Assembly (NCBI RefSeq): GCF_949628215.1
Contig: NC_134283.1
Span: forward strand, 22,174,975 to 22,238,974
Length of the DNA: 64,000 nucleotides
DNA from: Phalacrocorax aristotelis
Taxonomy: Eukaryota; Chordata; Aves; Suliformes; Phalacrocoracidae
Reading direction: 5' to 3'
Below, one piece after another: positions 49,695 through 61,435 of this stretch; the stretch's first letter is position 1, and each line of letters opens with the position of its first letter. Both the position numbers and the translations under genes were made by a program. The notes beneath the pieces were generated by a model that did not search any database, was not told the DNA's origin, and saw nothing but the letters and a program-made list of their open reading frames with translations.

Positions 49695-52600
49695 ATGTTT
49701 CTCTACAACCTGACATTGCAGCGTGCCACTGGCATTAGCTATGCTATCCATGGCAATTTCTCAGGTAATCATCTCCTGTCGTGGCATGTCTTGTCTTCAG
49801 TTCTTCCAGGTAGTAGAGAAAAAAAGGTGTTTGTTTTGTGTTTCGTTTGGTTGCTGAAGCTACTCTGCTTCAGTATACATTATTTTTTCACTGGTATATT
49901 ATCATGTGCTTTTGAGTGTGAACTTGAGCTGTTGTAACTTGTGGAAAGATCAAGAAAAGTTTGGCTTGATTATGCATAGAATTAATTCAGTATCTTCTTT
50001 ACTTTCCTGGTCTCCTAAAAGATGCTCAAACAGTAGTGATACCCAATGTGGAGAATAAGTTGCTTTGAATTCTTCTGTAGTAATCGTAGAACTTTTTGGC
50101 ATTTAGAAGTCATGAAGTTCTATCTTTTTTTTATGGTGCTTCTTGAAATTGGGCATTCTGCTGTGTTGGTCCTAACTCTTCTTTGCTTTGGGTTCTTTAG
50201 GAACCAAACAACAAGAAATTGTTGTTTCCCGGGGCAAGATCCTGGAGTTACTCCGCCCTGATCCCAACACAGGGAAGGTTCACACTCTGCTGACTGTGGA
50301 AGTATTTGGAGTCATCCGCTCCCTCATGGCCTTCAGGCTGACAGGTGGGACCAAAGACTATATCGTCGTGGGCAGTGATTCAGGACGCATTGTTATTCTG
50401 GAGTACCAGCCCTCAAAGAACGTGTTTGAGAAGATTCATCAGGAAACCTTTGGCAAGAGTGGATGTCGCAGAATTGTTCCAGGCCAGTACTTGGCTGTAG
50501 ACCCAAAGGGCCGTGCCGTCATGATCAGTAAGTCAGTCTGTCAGCTTGTTTTCTCTTTTTTTTTTTTTTTTTTTTCCCCCTCCTGTCTCAGGGATATTTG
50601 TTTTGGAGCAAGTTTTTGCAAGGTATAATTAGAAGTCTTTCTTCTTGGCCAGTTTGTTAAGCTATGAGACATGTCAAGGAGAATGTAGGTGTTCAGAATA
50701 GGTCCTTGATGCTGATGGAATTGCACAAATTAATTCTAATGCTGGGCCAAAACAATTTGGAAAGAGGCCAGCTTGCTTAGTGGTATACAGAGCCCTGAAA
50801 TGTGATGCCTGGAAGAGAAGTTGGGATTACAGGCATCGGTGCTACGGCACAGACAGTCAACTGTCATAGCCTGAAATGATGTTACGAACTCATGTCTCTT
50901 CTCTGAGATGCATCGTGGAGACAGCTGGATGCACTTCTGATCAGGCTTCACAGGTAGAAGGACACTTGGGTTATTGTTTTTATAAGATTTACTGTGGGGT
51001 GTCTTAGTTACTTGGTACACAAACTTTCCTGGTTTGCTGTAGCTGACTTTGTGCAATGCTGCTTTCCTGCACTCTTGAGAGCAGGGGCTTGCAATGACAG
51101 CTGGTTTAACAGTGCTCCTTTTATCTTGGGAGTAACAATAAATAATACTGTTTCTTTTCTAACAAGTCACAGAATCACAGGTTGGAAGGGACCTCAGGGA
51201 TCATCTAGTCCAACCTTTCTAGGAAGAGCAGAGTCTAAATAAGATGGCCCAGCACCCTGTCCAGATGACTTTTGAAGGCGTCCAAACGTGGCCAAGTCAA
51301 CCAATTCCCTGCGGAGATAATTCCAATGATTGACTGTCCTCACTGTGAAAAATTTTCCTCTCATCTCCAATCGGAATCTCCCCAAGAGCAACTTGTGTCC
51401 ATTCCCCCTTGTTCTCTCCAGGTGGCTCCTTGTAAAAAGGGAATCTCCATCTTCTTTGTAGCTACCCCTTAAGTACTGGTACATGGAGATGAGATCCCCT
51501 CTAAGCCTCCTTTTCTCAAGGCTGAACAAACCCAGTTCTCCCAGTCTGTCCTCATATGGCAGCTTCCCAGTCCTTTGACCATCTTGGTGGCCCTTCTCTG
51601 GACCCCTTCCAGCCTGTCCACATCCTTTTGTATAGAGGGGACCAGAACTGCACACAGTACTCCAGGTGTGGCCTGACAAGCGCTGAGTAGAGCGGGATAA
51701 TAACTTCTTTCTCTCTGCTGGCGATGCCCTTTTTGATGCAACCCAGCATCCTGTTGGCCTTCTTGGCTGCAGCAGCACACTGTTCGCTCATGTTGAGCTT
51801 TCTGTCCACCAGGACCCCCAGGTCCCTTTCCACAGAACTGCTCTCCAGCCAGGTAGATCCCAGTCTGTGCTGCACTCCCAGATTATGTTTTCCCAGGTGC
51901 ATGATTGTACACTTCTCCTTCATAAGGTTCTTGCTGGCCCGCTCTTCCAACCTATCCAGATCTTCCTGCAGAGCACCTCTCCCTTCTGGAGCGTCTACTT
52001 CCCCACTCAAATTTGGTGTAATGTGCAAACTTCATCAGGCCACACTTGATACCGTTATCCAGATCACTTATAAAGATACTGAATAACATTGGGCCCAATA
52101 TCAATCCCTGGGGGACCCCACTTATGACAGGTTGCCACTTGGAAAAGGAGCCATTTATCACCACCCTTTGGGTGTGGCCTGTCAGCCAATTCCCCACCCA
52201 CTGCACAGACCACTTGTCTAGGCCATAACGCATTAGTTTCTCCAGGAGGAGGCTGTGGGGGACCGTATCGAAGGCCTTGGAGAAGTCTAGGTAGACAGTG
52301 TCCGCTGCCTGCCCATGTTAACCAGGCAAGTCACTTTGTCACAGAAGGCCACCAGGTTTGTCAAGCACAAGGTGCCTTTAGTGAAGCCATGATGGCTTTT
52401 CCCAATCACGTGCTTCATTTGACTTGTTGATGTCCCGCAGGAGGATTCGTTCCATAACTTTCCCAGGGATCGAAGTAAGGCTGATGGGCCTGTAGTTACC
52501 CGGATCCTCCCTCGAGCCCTTCTTGTAGATAGGGGTAACATTTGCCTTCCTCCAGTCCCCTGGGACATCCCCGGTTCTTCACGACTCGTTGAAGATTATG

Positions 52601-55600
52601 GAGAGTGGCCTTGCGATGTTGTCAGCCAGCTCTCTCAACACCCTTGGGAGTACGGCATCAGGGCCCATTGATTTGTAGGGGTCAAGCTCCTGTAATAATT
52701 CATGTACTAACTCTTCCTTCACTGATGGTGGGTCGGTGTGTGGATCAACCGGCAATTTTGTTCCCAAAGCCTGGGACCCAACAGTGTTGGTAAAGACAGA
52801 GGTGAGGAAAGTGTTGAGGACCTCTGCCTTTTCAGCATCGTTGGTGATTGACTCTCCTTTTCCGTTTAACAGTGGGCCTATGTTTTCCTTCTTTTTCTGC
52901 TTATGGTTGACATACTTGAAGAAACCTTTCTTGTTATTTTTGACATCTACAGCCAGTTTCAATTCGAGCTGGGCTTTTGCTTTTCTAACTGCATCTCTGC
53001 ACGCTCTGGCAATGCCCTTGTAGCTCTCAACGGATAATCCTCCACTTCTCCATTTCTGCTGTGCTTCCCTTTTGGATTTGAGTAGACCCAGGAGGTCTTG
53101 GTTGAGCCAAGGGGGCCTCTTGCTCCGCTTACTTCCCTTTCCTTTGTAGGGGATAAATTGGCTTTGTGCTTCCAATAGAGAGTCTTGAAGAACTCCCAGC
53201 ACTCACTAGCTCCTTTGTCTTCCATGGAAGCTTCCCATCAATTCCCTCCCAGTTGAGCCCTGAGTGAACTGAAGTTTGCCCTTCTAAAATCCAGAACCCT
53301 TGTCTTAGAGGTGACCTTGAGCACACTCAGCAGGATCCTGAACTCCACAATATTGTGGTCACTGCAGCCAAGGCTGTCACTAACATCAATATTACAAAGC
53401 AGGCTTTCTCAGTTTGTGAATAGCAAGTCCAGCAGCGCCTCCTTCCTGGTTGGCACATCTAACATTTGTATCAGGAAACAGTCCTCTATACACTCCAGGA
53501 ACTTCGTGGATGACACGCGAGCTGCCGTGTTGTTCTTCCAGCAGATGTTTGGGTAGTTGAAGTCACCCATCAGGACCAGGTTCTGTTGGCCAGAAGCTTT
53601 AGTGCCCCAAGTATCGCGTCATTGGCATCGTGGTTAGGAGGTTGACAGCGGATGCCTGCTGTGAGGTCCTGCTTGGAGATGACCCCTTTGACTTTAACCC
53701 AGAGGCATTCGACAGAGCAGTCGCAATCACCATAGTTGACTTCAATACATTCAAGGTTTTCCTTAATGTAGAGTGTGACCCCTCCACCTCTCCTACCCTG
53801 CCTGTCCTCATGAAAGAGCCTGTAACCGTCCATTGCAATCCCCCAGTCATTGGAGTTGTCCCATCATGTTTCAGTTACTCCTATGATGTTGTACCCTTCT
53901 GAGTGGGCACGGAGCTCCAGTTCCTCCTGTTTGTCACCTAGACTGCGTGCATTTGTATACATACACTTGAGGTGATTATTCTTCTGTTTCACCTCTTGGG
54001 AGACAGCTAAGGAACCTTTATCACTGCACTGCTTGGCCTGACTTACTCCCCCACTGGATGTGCTGGTGTGAGCATTTTCGCAATGGATCCCACCCCCCAG
54101 GTCCTTAAGTTTGAAGCCTGCCTCACCAAGTTAGCCAGCCTACTGCTGAAGATTCCCTTACCCCTTTTAGACAGATGGATTCCATCCCTCCCTAGCACGT
54201 TGTAGTCATTGAAGAACACCCCATTGTCATAAAAGCCAAACCCCTCATGGTGGCACCAGCCACGTAGCCATGAGTTGATCTACATTATGCGCCTGTTTCT
54301 GGCCGCTTCCTTCCCTCGAACTGGCAAAACGGAAGAGAAGATCACCTGGGTGCCAGTGTTTTTCACTTGCTCCCCCAGGGCTCAAGTGTCTTCCTTGATT
54401 TTTACCCAGGTTACAGCTCTCAGTGTCATTCATGCCTACATATTTTCATGGGTGAGAAGGTAGCACAGTCACAATCGTGCCATTCACATTGATAGTTAAG
54501 CATGATAAGTGTTTGTTGTGGATGCTGTGTATCAGGCACGAATACATTTTTTTGGTTAAAACATTTCTGAGGAAAGGTCTCTTTACCAAATTGCTTTAAA
54601 TGGTGGAACATCTGGCTGTTTATTTCAATTTGGTTTTGCTTTCCTGCAGTCTGTCATATCTCATGTGGTGGAATGAGTGAGTAGTTCTGCCTGTAGCCAT
54701 TGCAGATTGAATATTGGGCTAGATGGACATATCCTGAAGGGTCAGTCTTCGGCTTTAAAGAGCTGGAGTTGTCATTTGTGTTCATGGCCTGAAACATTAA
54801 AAATGAGACATTTGAAGTTAATTGGTGGCATGGAGACAAATGCCAATGGGTAACTTCAGCAAAGTGACATGTTCTCTTGCAAAGTCTTACATTGATATTT
54901 GACTTCTAGGTGTGATCAGGTTTGATTGCCAGGTGATGTGCTTCAGGTGCTACTGTCCTTTTCTTGCAGGTGCGATTGAAAAGCAGAAGCTGGTTTATAT
55001 CTTGAACAGAGATGCTGCTGCTCGTCTCACCATTTCCTCCCCACTGGAAGCCCACAAGGCCAATACCTTGGTCTACCATGTGGTGGGAGTCGATGTGGGA
55101 TTTGAAAACCCCATGTTTGCTTGCCTGGAAATGGATTATGAGGTGAGAAGAACCTGATCTCCCTTTGCTGTCATGAGCTTTGTTGTTCCTCTTCTGTTCT
55201 TAAACTGTCTGTGGAGGTGAGGAACTGTGGATTGGCTGCTTCTGTCTTGGTGGTTCTTAAGTTCTTGCTGTTAAACTGCAAAAGTGCGTATTTTCTTCCC
55301 CTGAACCTTTTTATATGCATCTACCTGCAAGTCATCTTTTGGACTTTCATTCTAATGCTATTGAAAACTGTTTCCTGATGCATCAGCATTGCTCATCCTT
55401 TGATACCTTTCTTGAAAGACACCTTCACTGTTCTCTTTTAGGAAGCAGACAATGATCCCACAGGAGAAGCAGCAGCCAACACGCAGCAGACATTGACGTT
55501 TTATGAACTGGACTTGGGTTTGAACCACGTTGTTAGGAAATACAGTGAGCCCTTGGAAGAGCACGGCAACTTCCTTATAACAGGTACTGCCCACCTGGCC

Positions 55601-58600
55601 AGTAAGTAATTTTCCTGTGGATCTACTTGGTTCCTGTTTCCCAGGGAAACAGAACCAGTATGCTTTACATCTTAGGAGTTGTTTTGATGGTAGTCTGAGC
55701 CATTAGTATAAATTAATTGACCTTGGAGTCAGGTAATGAGTGGTGGTTCACACATGGAATTATGTGAGAATTCGCAGGTAGAGCTGTGGTTTGAAAGTGC
55801 TCCTCATCTCTCTTCTTTTAGTTGTGCTCTGGATATTCTCTGGATTCCGAAGCTAAGAGATGATAACTGAAATTAGCTGGTAGCAGATGCAAAAGCATGT
55901 ATTTTTAGGTAACACATAGGTGCTGTTGTACTCTCTTGCACGGGATTCCAGCAGCTAATATGTATTCCAAAGGCAGTAGATGACTCCATGGACTAAAAGC
56001 CCACTTACAGGGATTGGATGCAAAGCTAACCTAACACTTTTGACCTGGGAAATGGCTTAACCTGTGCAGATTTCCCCTCCAAGCACAAAGGAGGCTGTAC
56101 TAGGAGAACATCCTTGTGTGCTTGCGCTGTTGGTGCATTGACTGTAGGCAGCTGACAGACACCAAATGTGGGGCTGGATCTGACCGCTGCTACTATTTTG
56201 ATGATACCTTTTGTTACTCTGGGATTTCAGTAGAAGCATTTTAAAAAACATATTCTAAAAACAAAAGATATGTCAGAAAACCACCTGGCAGATGTTTTGA
56301 CAGCAAGCAAACATGCCAGTAACCCAAGGATTGTGTTTAAGTGACAAGTTGCTAAGTATTTTGGGCATGTCATTACTTTCTAGACAAGAATGAGCCATGA
56401 AGGATAAAACATAAGCAATTTGTCTGAAGTTGAGTCCTTCTCCTTCCTGGTCCCCTGGTTCCATGTGCCCTGTTCTACACCAAACCAGGAAGCTGTACTC
56501 ACTGTTTTTGTCTTCCCCTTCAATAAGAGTAGATTTACATACACAGGGTGATACAGAGCAATGAAAGCTATGTTGCTTTAAAGAAAATCAAAATAAATGT
56601 TGTGCAGGCAGGCAGTCAGGTCTGTGGTAAGGGCTTTTCTCATAATAATGTTTCTCGTTTGCATTTCAGTTCCTGGTGGTTCTGATGGACCAAGCGGAGT
56701 GCTGATCTGTTCTGAAAACTATATTACGTATAAAAACTTCGGTGATCAGCCTGATATCAGATGCCCAATTCCCAGGAGACGGGTGAGAATCTGGGGATTC
56801 TAGCCCCTTTTTTTTTTTTTTTTTTTTTTTAAGATTATCTTTGTCAGTGCTGAATGAGCATGTGGTATTTCCCTTTCAAGGTTAAAGGTGTCAGGGAGGT
56901 TTTAAAATAAAGAAAAAGTTAAGTGTGTTGGCCTATCATCTACCTTCCTGGCTGCATGTTATCTTTGAGGGAAGATGGGGGTGGGCGTAGCCTGAAGTGA
57001 TGAGCTTGGATCATGTCTCTTCTCTGAGATTTATGCTGGAGATACTCCAAAGACTCTGATCAGGCACCATGGTGGCAGTGCTGTAACTGTAGTGTAAGAT
57101 TACTTGATATGGTGAGTCTTCATTGCTGTTGTGCATGCAGGTGAATTCAACAGCTTTTCTGCTGCATCTAAGGCTGCTTCCTCCTCCTTTGGTACTGCAA
57201 ATTGTTTTGTGCTTTGACAGGGCTTTGAACACCTGCCAAGGGTCGGGTGCTCAAAAACAGCTGTGTGCAGATTGCAGCCCTTGCCTCTGTGTTTGGCTTT
57301 GATCTGTGAGAGCATTGTCTGGGGAGAAGAGTAAAAGAAATAGGAAGGGGGATGCTTAGGCAATGGTGTCTTAGAAATGCTTTTGCTTCTGGGGCAGAGA
57401 TGTGCCAAAGGTAATCCTGGGTGTAATGGATGTGATGTGCTTTGTGTTAAAAGCCTCTTCGTATACGTCAGGTGCCTCTTGAGGCACCTGTGAAATCGAA
57501 ATACTTCAGTCAGTGAAATCACATCTGCACTTGCCAGGTAGTTCCATCAGTGACCTCCACTTTCTTGACAGAATGACCTGGACGACCCAGAGAGAGGTAT
57601 GATTTTTGTCTGCTCTGCTACACATAAGACCAAGTCCATGTTCTTCTTCCTGGCCCAGACCGAGCAGGGAGACATCTTCAAAATTACTCTGGAGACTGAT
57701 GAAGACATGGTAAGCATCTCGTGAAGAACAAAAAGAGCATTCATTGAGAAGAGTCCTTATGGTCCTCTGAAGTGATAAATATTTAGTATTGTGGTTTTAG
57801 CTGTGTAATAGCACATGTTTTACATGATTTGTAATACAGTTATACCTGCAGTTGTAACTGTTGTTTACTCATATAGAGATGCAGCACAAAGATTGCAAAA
57901 TCCTGTGAAAATTTTGCTGCAGAGACACTTGGGCATATTTTAGGTGTTCCACAGGCAGTCCTTTCTTTCTTCAACAGAAAGTGTGGTCCATGAACCTGCT
58001 AGAGGGTATTCCAGAAACTAATTCTGGGGAACTTATTTTCTCTTGATCACAGTAGGTGCTCTCTATTTCATCTTTTAATTGAATATTTACATGCTGCAAT
58101 TGACCTTTTTGCAAATTGTGGTGGCTAGCTTGGTACATTTGTTCCATGAGTCAAAAAAACAGGCTTGAAGTGGCTTGCTGCTGCTTGTCCTAGTATTTCA
58201 CAATGAAAGAACCCTGCTGCAGTGAATCGGTTGGGTTTTTTGAGTAAATGTTGAATGTTAGTTCCTCTCCCTACACATGTCAAATTTCGTACAAGGGATG
58301 ATTGTGTAGCATCTTTCAGTGTCTTAAGACCACTCTTGGATGTTTCACCAGGAGCTATTGTGACCATATCAGATGTAGAAATTTGCTAAGGATGCTTAAT
58401 CTTTCATGTGTTGGGGAATGGCTCGCGTTCGGTGAAGAAAATTTCTTTCTTTTAGACAGCTTGCTATTTTTGCAGCTGTTCAGTTTTTTCCAAACTGATT
58501 CTGTTACCAGAGCCAGAAAATTTTAGGACAAAACAGGCAGCCTGACTCATGTGTTCAAAACAGTCTGCTGGATTTTGTGATTTATAACCTGCTGCCCAAA

Positions 58601-61435
58601 CTACTGATGTGGTTATGCCTGGCCCACTCTCTTGCTTCCTCTTTGGAGAGGATAGCTAGGCAGCTTTTTTTCCTTATTACAAAATCACACATGATTTTTA
58701 ATTGTACTACTAGTACTTTGCTAGCACAGTCATGTCTTCCTCTGCTTTCAGGTAACAGAGATTCGACTGAAGTACTTTGACACCGTTCCTGTCGCTGCTG
58801 CCATGTGTGTGCTGAAAACAGGATTTCTTTTCGTGGCATCTGAATTTGGAAACCAGTGAGTAAACAATTTTGTCAGCATTTTACCCCTGAAACAAGACTG
58901 TTTCTGTTCAGTACTGCAAACTGACCCTTGAACTTACTGAACATATAAAGGCAACACCTTTGTTGTAACAGGTGAATTAACGTTTTGTTCACGTGGCTTG
59001 AGTAGAACAACTGCTTAAGACTCTGACGGAATGGGGGAATTTTCTTGTTGTTTTGAACCCAAATGAGATATTACAGTGCAGAGAACAAAAGATCACATGC
59101 GATTGCAGTAGCTTTTGGAAGAATTGAGTGCTTGCAGTCCATCCTATATCCAGATGAATTATCTTTTAATTAGCTTGATAGTTTTCATTGAACTTGTGTG
59201 TGTTATGGCCCACTCAGAAGCAGATAGGGTTTGTTATCGATAACTGTGGTCCTTTCCGTAATAGATGTATACTTGATGGCTTCCTCAATTCATATTTGGG
59301 GTTCTAGAATATTCTAAAGACTCAGAGAAGACTTTGCACACCTTTGAGGGTGGCTTAACAGTGTATAAGTGGGGTATTCACAGGAATGGAGATCTATACT
59401 CTTTTTTTTCTGACTACGTGTGCAGTCAGCCACCTGAGGGAGCTCCAGCCAGTTTACAGAAGTGAATCTGAGTTGGGCTGTATAAACCACTCTTGAGGAA
59501 ACCATATCCATCTGAACTTTATTAAAACCAGGAAGTAAATCAGTCTGTCTTTCTGTGTTTGTTTGCTTTGGTTTTTTTTTTCCTCTGAAGTTTAACTTGT
59601 TTTGATTTTTATGCTCATGAAATGGAATAGGGAATGCAGTTAAACATAGTGATGTGAAAGTATTCCAATAAAATAGGTAAGTGTGGAGTTTGCAGTCATA
59701 GCCATTGGCCTTGCTCTTAGCCTCAGCTGTCAGTTGGTGCTTTGGCTCTAACACATGAATATCTGGAAGGCTCAAGGGTGAACAGAAAAAAACACTGAAA
59801 CTCTGGGATCCCTTGCCAGTGACAGCTACAAATGAGAAGGTTTGAGGGGGGAGGTTGTGGTGGGTTTTTTGTTTGGTGTTTTTTTTTTTGTGGGCCTCTG
59901 GTTCCCTGTAAACGTTTTGTCCCCAAGAAGATGATCCTTAAGGCTAAATTTTAATAGCTGTATAACGTAGGGAGGGATTTCTCTCCTCTCCACTGCCTGA
60001 ATATCTGGCTACGCCTTACTTGGAGGAGGCTACGTGAGCTTTGCACTGAACATGCTGTTGCTCTTGCTTTCTGTCTCAAGTTACCTGTACCAGATAGCTC
60101 ACTTGGGTGATGATGATGAGGAGCCAGAGTTCTCTTCTGCCATGCCTCTTGAGGAAGGAGATACGTTCTTCTTTCAGCCACGACCTCTCAAGAACCTGGT
60201 GCTGGTGGATGAGTTGGACAGTTTGTCTCCTATTCTTTGTTGTCAGGTACGTTGCCATCAGCAAGGTCCCTCCCATTCACCACATAAGTCTTCCTCATTT
60301 ACAGAGGAATTGATTGTAGATGCATTAATTTTTTCTTTGCTTTTCTGTGGAGTGTTTGTGAGTAAGTGGACTCACCAAAGCTACATTATCCTAGGTTTCC
60401 AGAAATACTGCTCTGCACTAAATGCAGATAGAAAAGCAAGTCTTCTAAATCCTTAGACAGCTGCTAAAGCCTGATACCTGTCCTTGGTAGCCTTTGATTT
60501 CTGTGGTCATAAATACATACATGGACGGCAGGGTGTCAGCCAGCAGTCCTGTGCTGCTCCTCTGTTTACCATCAGACCAGATCTCTGCTCTGTAGTGAGT
60601 TTGATTAAAACTCAACATTATTTCAGGGCAGCAGGTGGTACACCCTATGGCATCTTCACTGTTTTCAGTGTCTGAAAAAAACATTCTTCAAGCAGTAGTG
60701 TGATACATACAGCTTAGTTTTATTTTCTCTTCCTGTGGCTATTATTTGACACTATTTCTCCATGCAGATAGCTGATTTGGCCAATGAAGACACACCCCAG
60801 TTATATGTGGCTTGTGGTCGGGGGCCCCGGTCGTCTCTGAGGGTTCTAAGACATGGACTTGAGGTAAGACTTCCAGCACTTCAGAAGAACAGCTTGAGAG
60901 GTGAGGAGAGTGGGAGAAAATCCTTGAAATAAGGGTGCTGAAATGAAGGGATTTTCCTTTTGCTGTAGTCTGGAAAGCAACTTTCTCTAGGCTTGCTTCT
61001 TGGAAAGCGAAGGATTGTACTGCTTACTTACAGAGTCTCAAAGGCTTCTTGTTCAGTTGACTCCAACCACCTGGATTTTGTTCCCTCTAATACTTGAGTG
61101 TATTGAACTGGAACATTCCTGGTGTCTCTGCCAGCTGCTGATCTCTTTGCTGGGAATCGTTCAGAGCTCTGATGTTGCCACATCGTTGCCGAATGTATTC
61201 TACCCTGTAACACATGTGGTGTGGGGAGAGCATCAGAACTGGGAATTATAGCTTTCCTGCCCGGCTGTGGAAAAGCCTAAAAACTGCTGATGGTTTGGTG
61301 ACTTACTGTAGCAAGTCTAAACATCTATTTGCAAAAAGAACCTTGTTCCTGTTTACTCTTAGGTGTCTGAAATGGCTGTGTCAGAGCTGCCTGGTAACCC
61401 CAATGCTGTATGGACCGTGAGGAGACACGTTGAAG
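49695..61435 (+). CDS. SF3B3: SF3B3 (SAP130), splicing factor 3b subunit 3, N-terminal part
   Basis: Large WD40/beta-propeller scaffold of the SF3b complex in U2 snRNP (DDB1-like), also found in SAGA-type complexes; nuclear. Exons: 49652-49764 (ATG at 49695), 50201-50527, 54970-55142, 55442-55583, 56670-56782, 57572-57709, 58752-58855, 60081-60246, 60768-60863, 61363-61435. Together 1402 coding nt, residues 1-467 of about 1217; the rest lies beyond the right edge. The protein is almost identical to human from memory: [107 protein letters not shown]. One recalled difference is SPILCCQ where human has SPILFCQ (about 60229-60246). All introns are GT-AG with consistent phases. Two snoRNAs and a CR1 lie in its introns. 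Confidence 0.97.
50868..50947 (+). ncRNA. SNORD111: C/D-box snoRNA SNORD111-type, copy 1
   Basis: Located in SF3B3 intron 3, as the human gene hosts SNORD111. Terminal stem AGCCTGA (50868-50874) pairs with TCAGGCT (50941-50947). Box C-like ATGATGT is at 50876-50882 (last base differs from RTGATGA), D' CTGA at 50903-50906, D CTGA at 50937-50940. The guide just before D', CATGTCTCTTCT, complements the 28S rRNA stretch GAAGAGACATG; the fifth base from D' pairs with the G methylated by SNORD111 (human 28S G3923, from memory). Assignment to SNORD111 rather than 111B is arbitrary. Confidence 0.85.
51167..54480 (-). mobile_element. CR1 LINE, 3.3 kb, 5'-truncated and inactive
   Basis: Non-LTR retrotransposon inserted antisense in SF3B3 intron 3. 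The 3' end lies at the left: minus-strand CTGTGATTCTGTGA at 51167-51180, preceded by GGTTGGACTAGATGATCCCT-like sequence. Going upstream on the minus strand: C-terminal part (51194-52028), reverse transcriptase (51952-53202, with [18 protein letters not shown]), endonuclease (53570-53900, with [17 protein letters not shown]) and sequence upstream of it to about 54480. The reading frame is broken into at least five overlapping pieces. The catalytic FADDTKL box reads FAHYTKF (52009-52029), so the enzyme is dead. The 5' end is approximate. Full-length CR1 is about 4.5 kb. Confidence 0.93.
56808..56830. repeat. Poly(T) tract
   Basis: About 23 T just downstream of the SF3B3 exon ending at 56782. 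A similar T run follows the exon ending at 50527 (about 50558-50575). Simple repeats. Confidence 0.85.
56989..57065 (+). ncRNA. SNORD111B: C/D-box snoRNA SNORD111-type, copy 2
   Basis: Located in SF3B3 intron 6 (56783-57571). Terminal stem AGCCTGA (56989-56995) pairs with TCAGGC (57060-57065). Box C is a perfect GTGATGA (56997-57003), D' CTGA at 57024-57027, D CTGA at 57056-57059. It shares the guide CATGTCTCTTCT-CTGAGAT with copy 1, so it should target the same 28S rRNA guanosine. It ends about 506 bases before the exon 7 acceptor. It is paralogous to copy 1 and the better-formed of the two. Confidence 0.88.

Noticed and set aside
53630-53902. Plus-strand 90-codon frame and others at 51.7-53.9 kb
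   Set aside because: They are the antisense shadow of the CR1 coding region on the minus strand.
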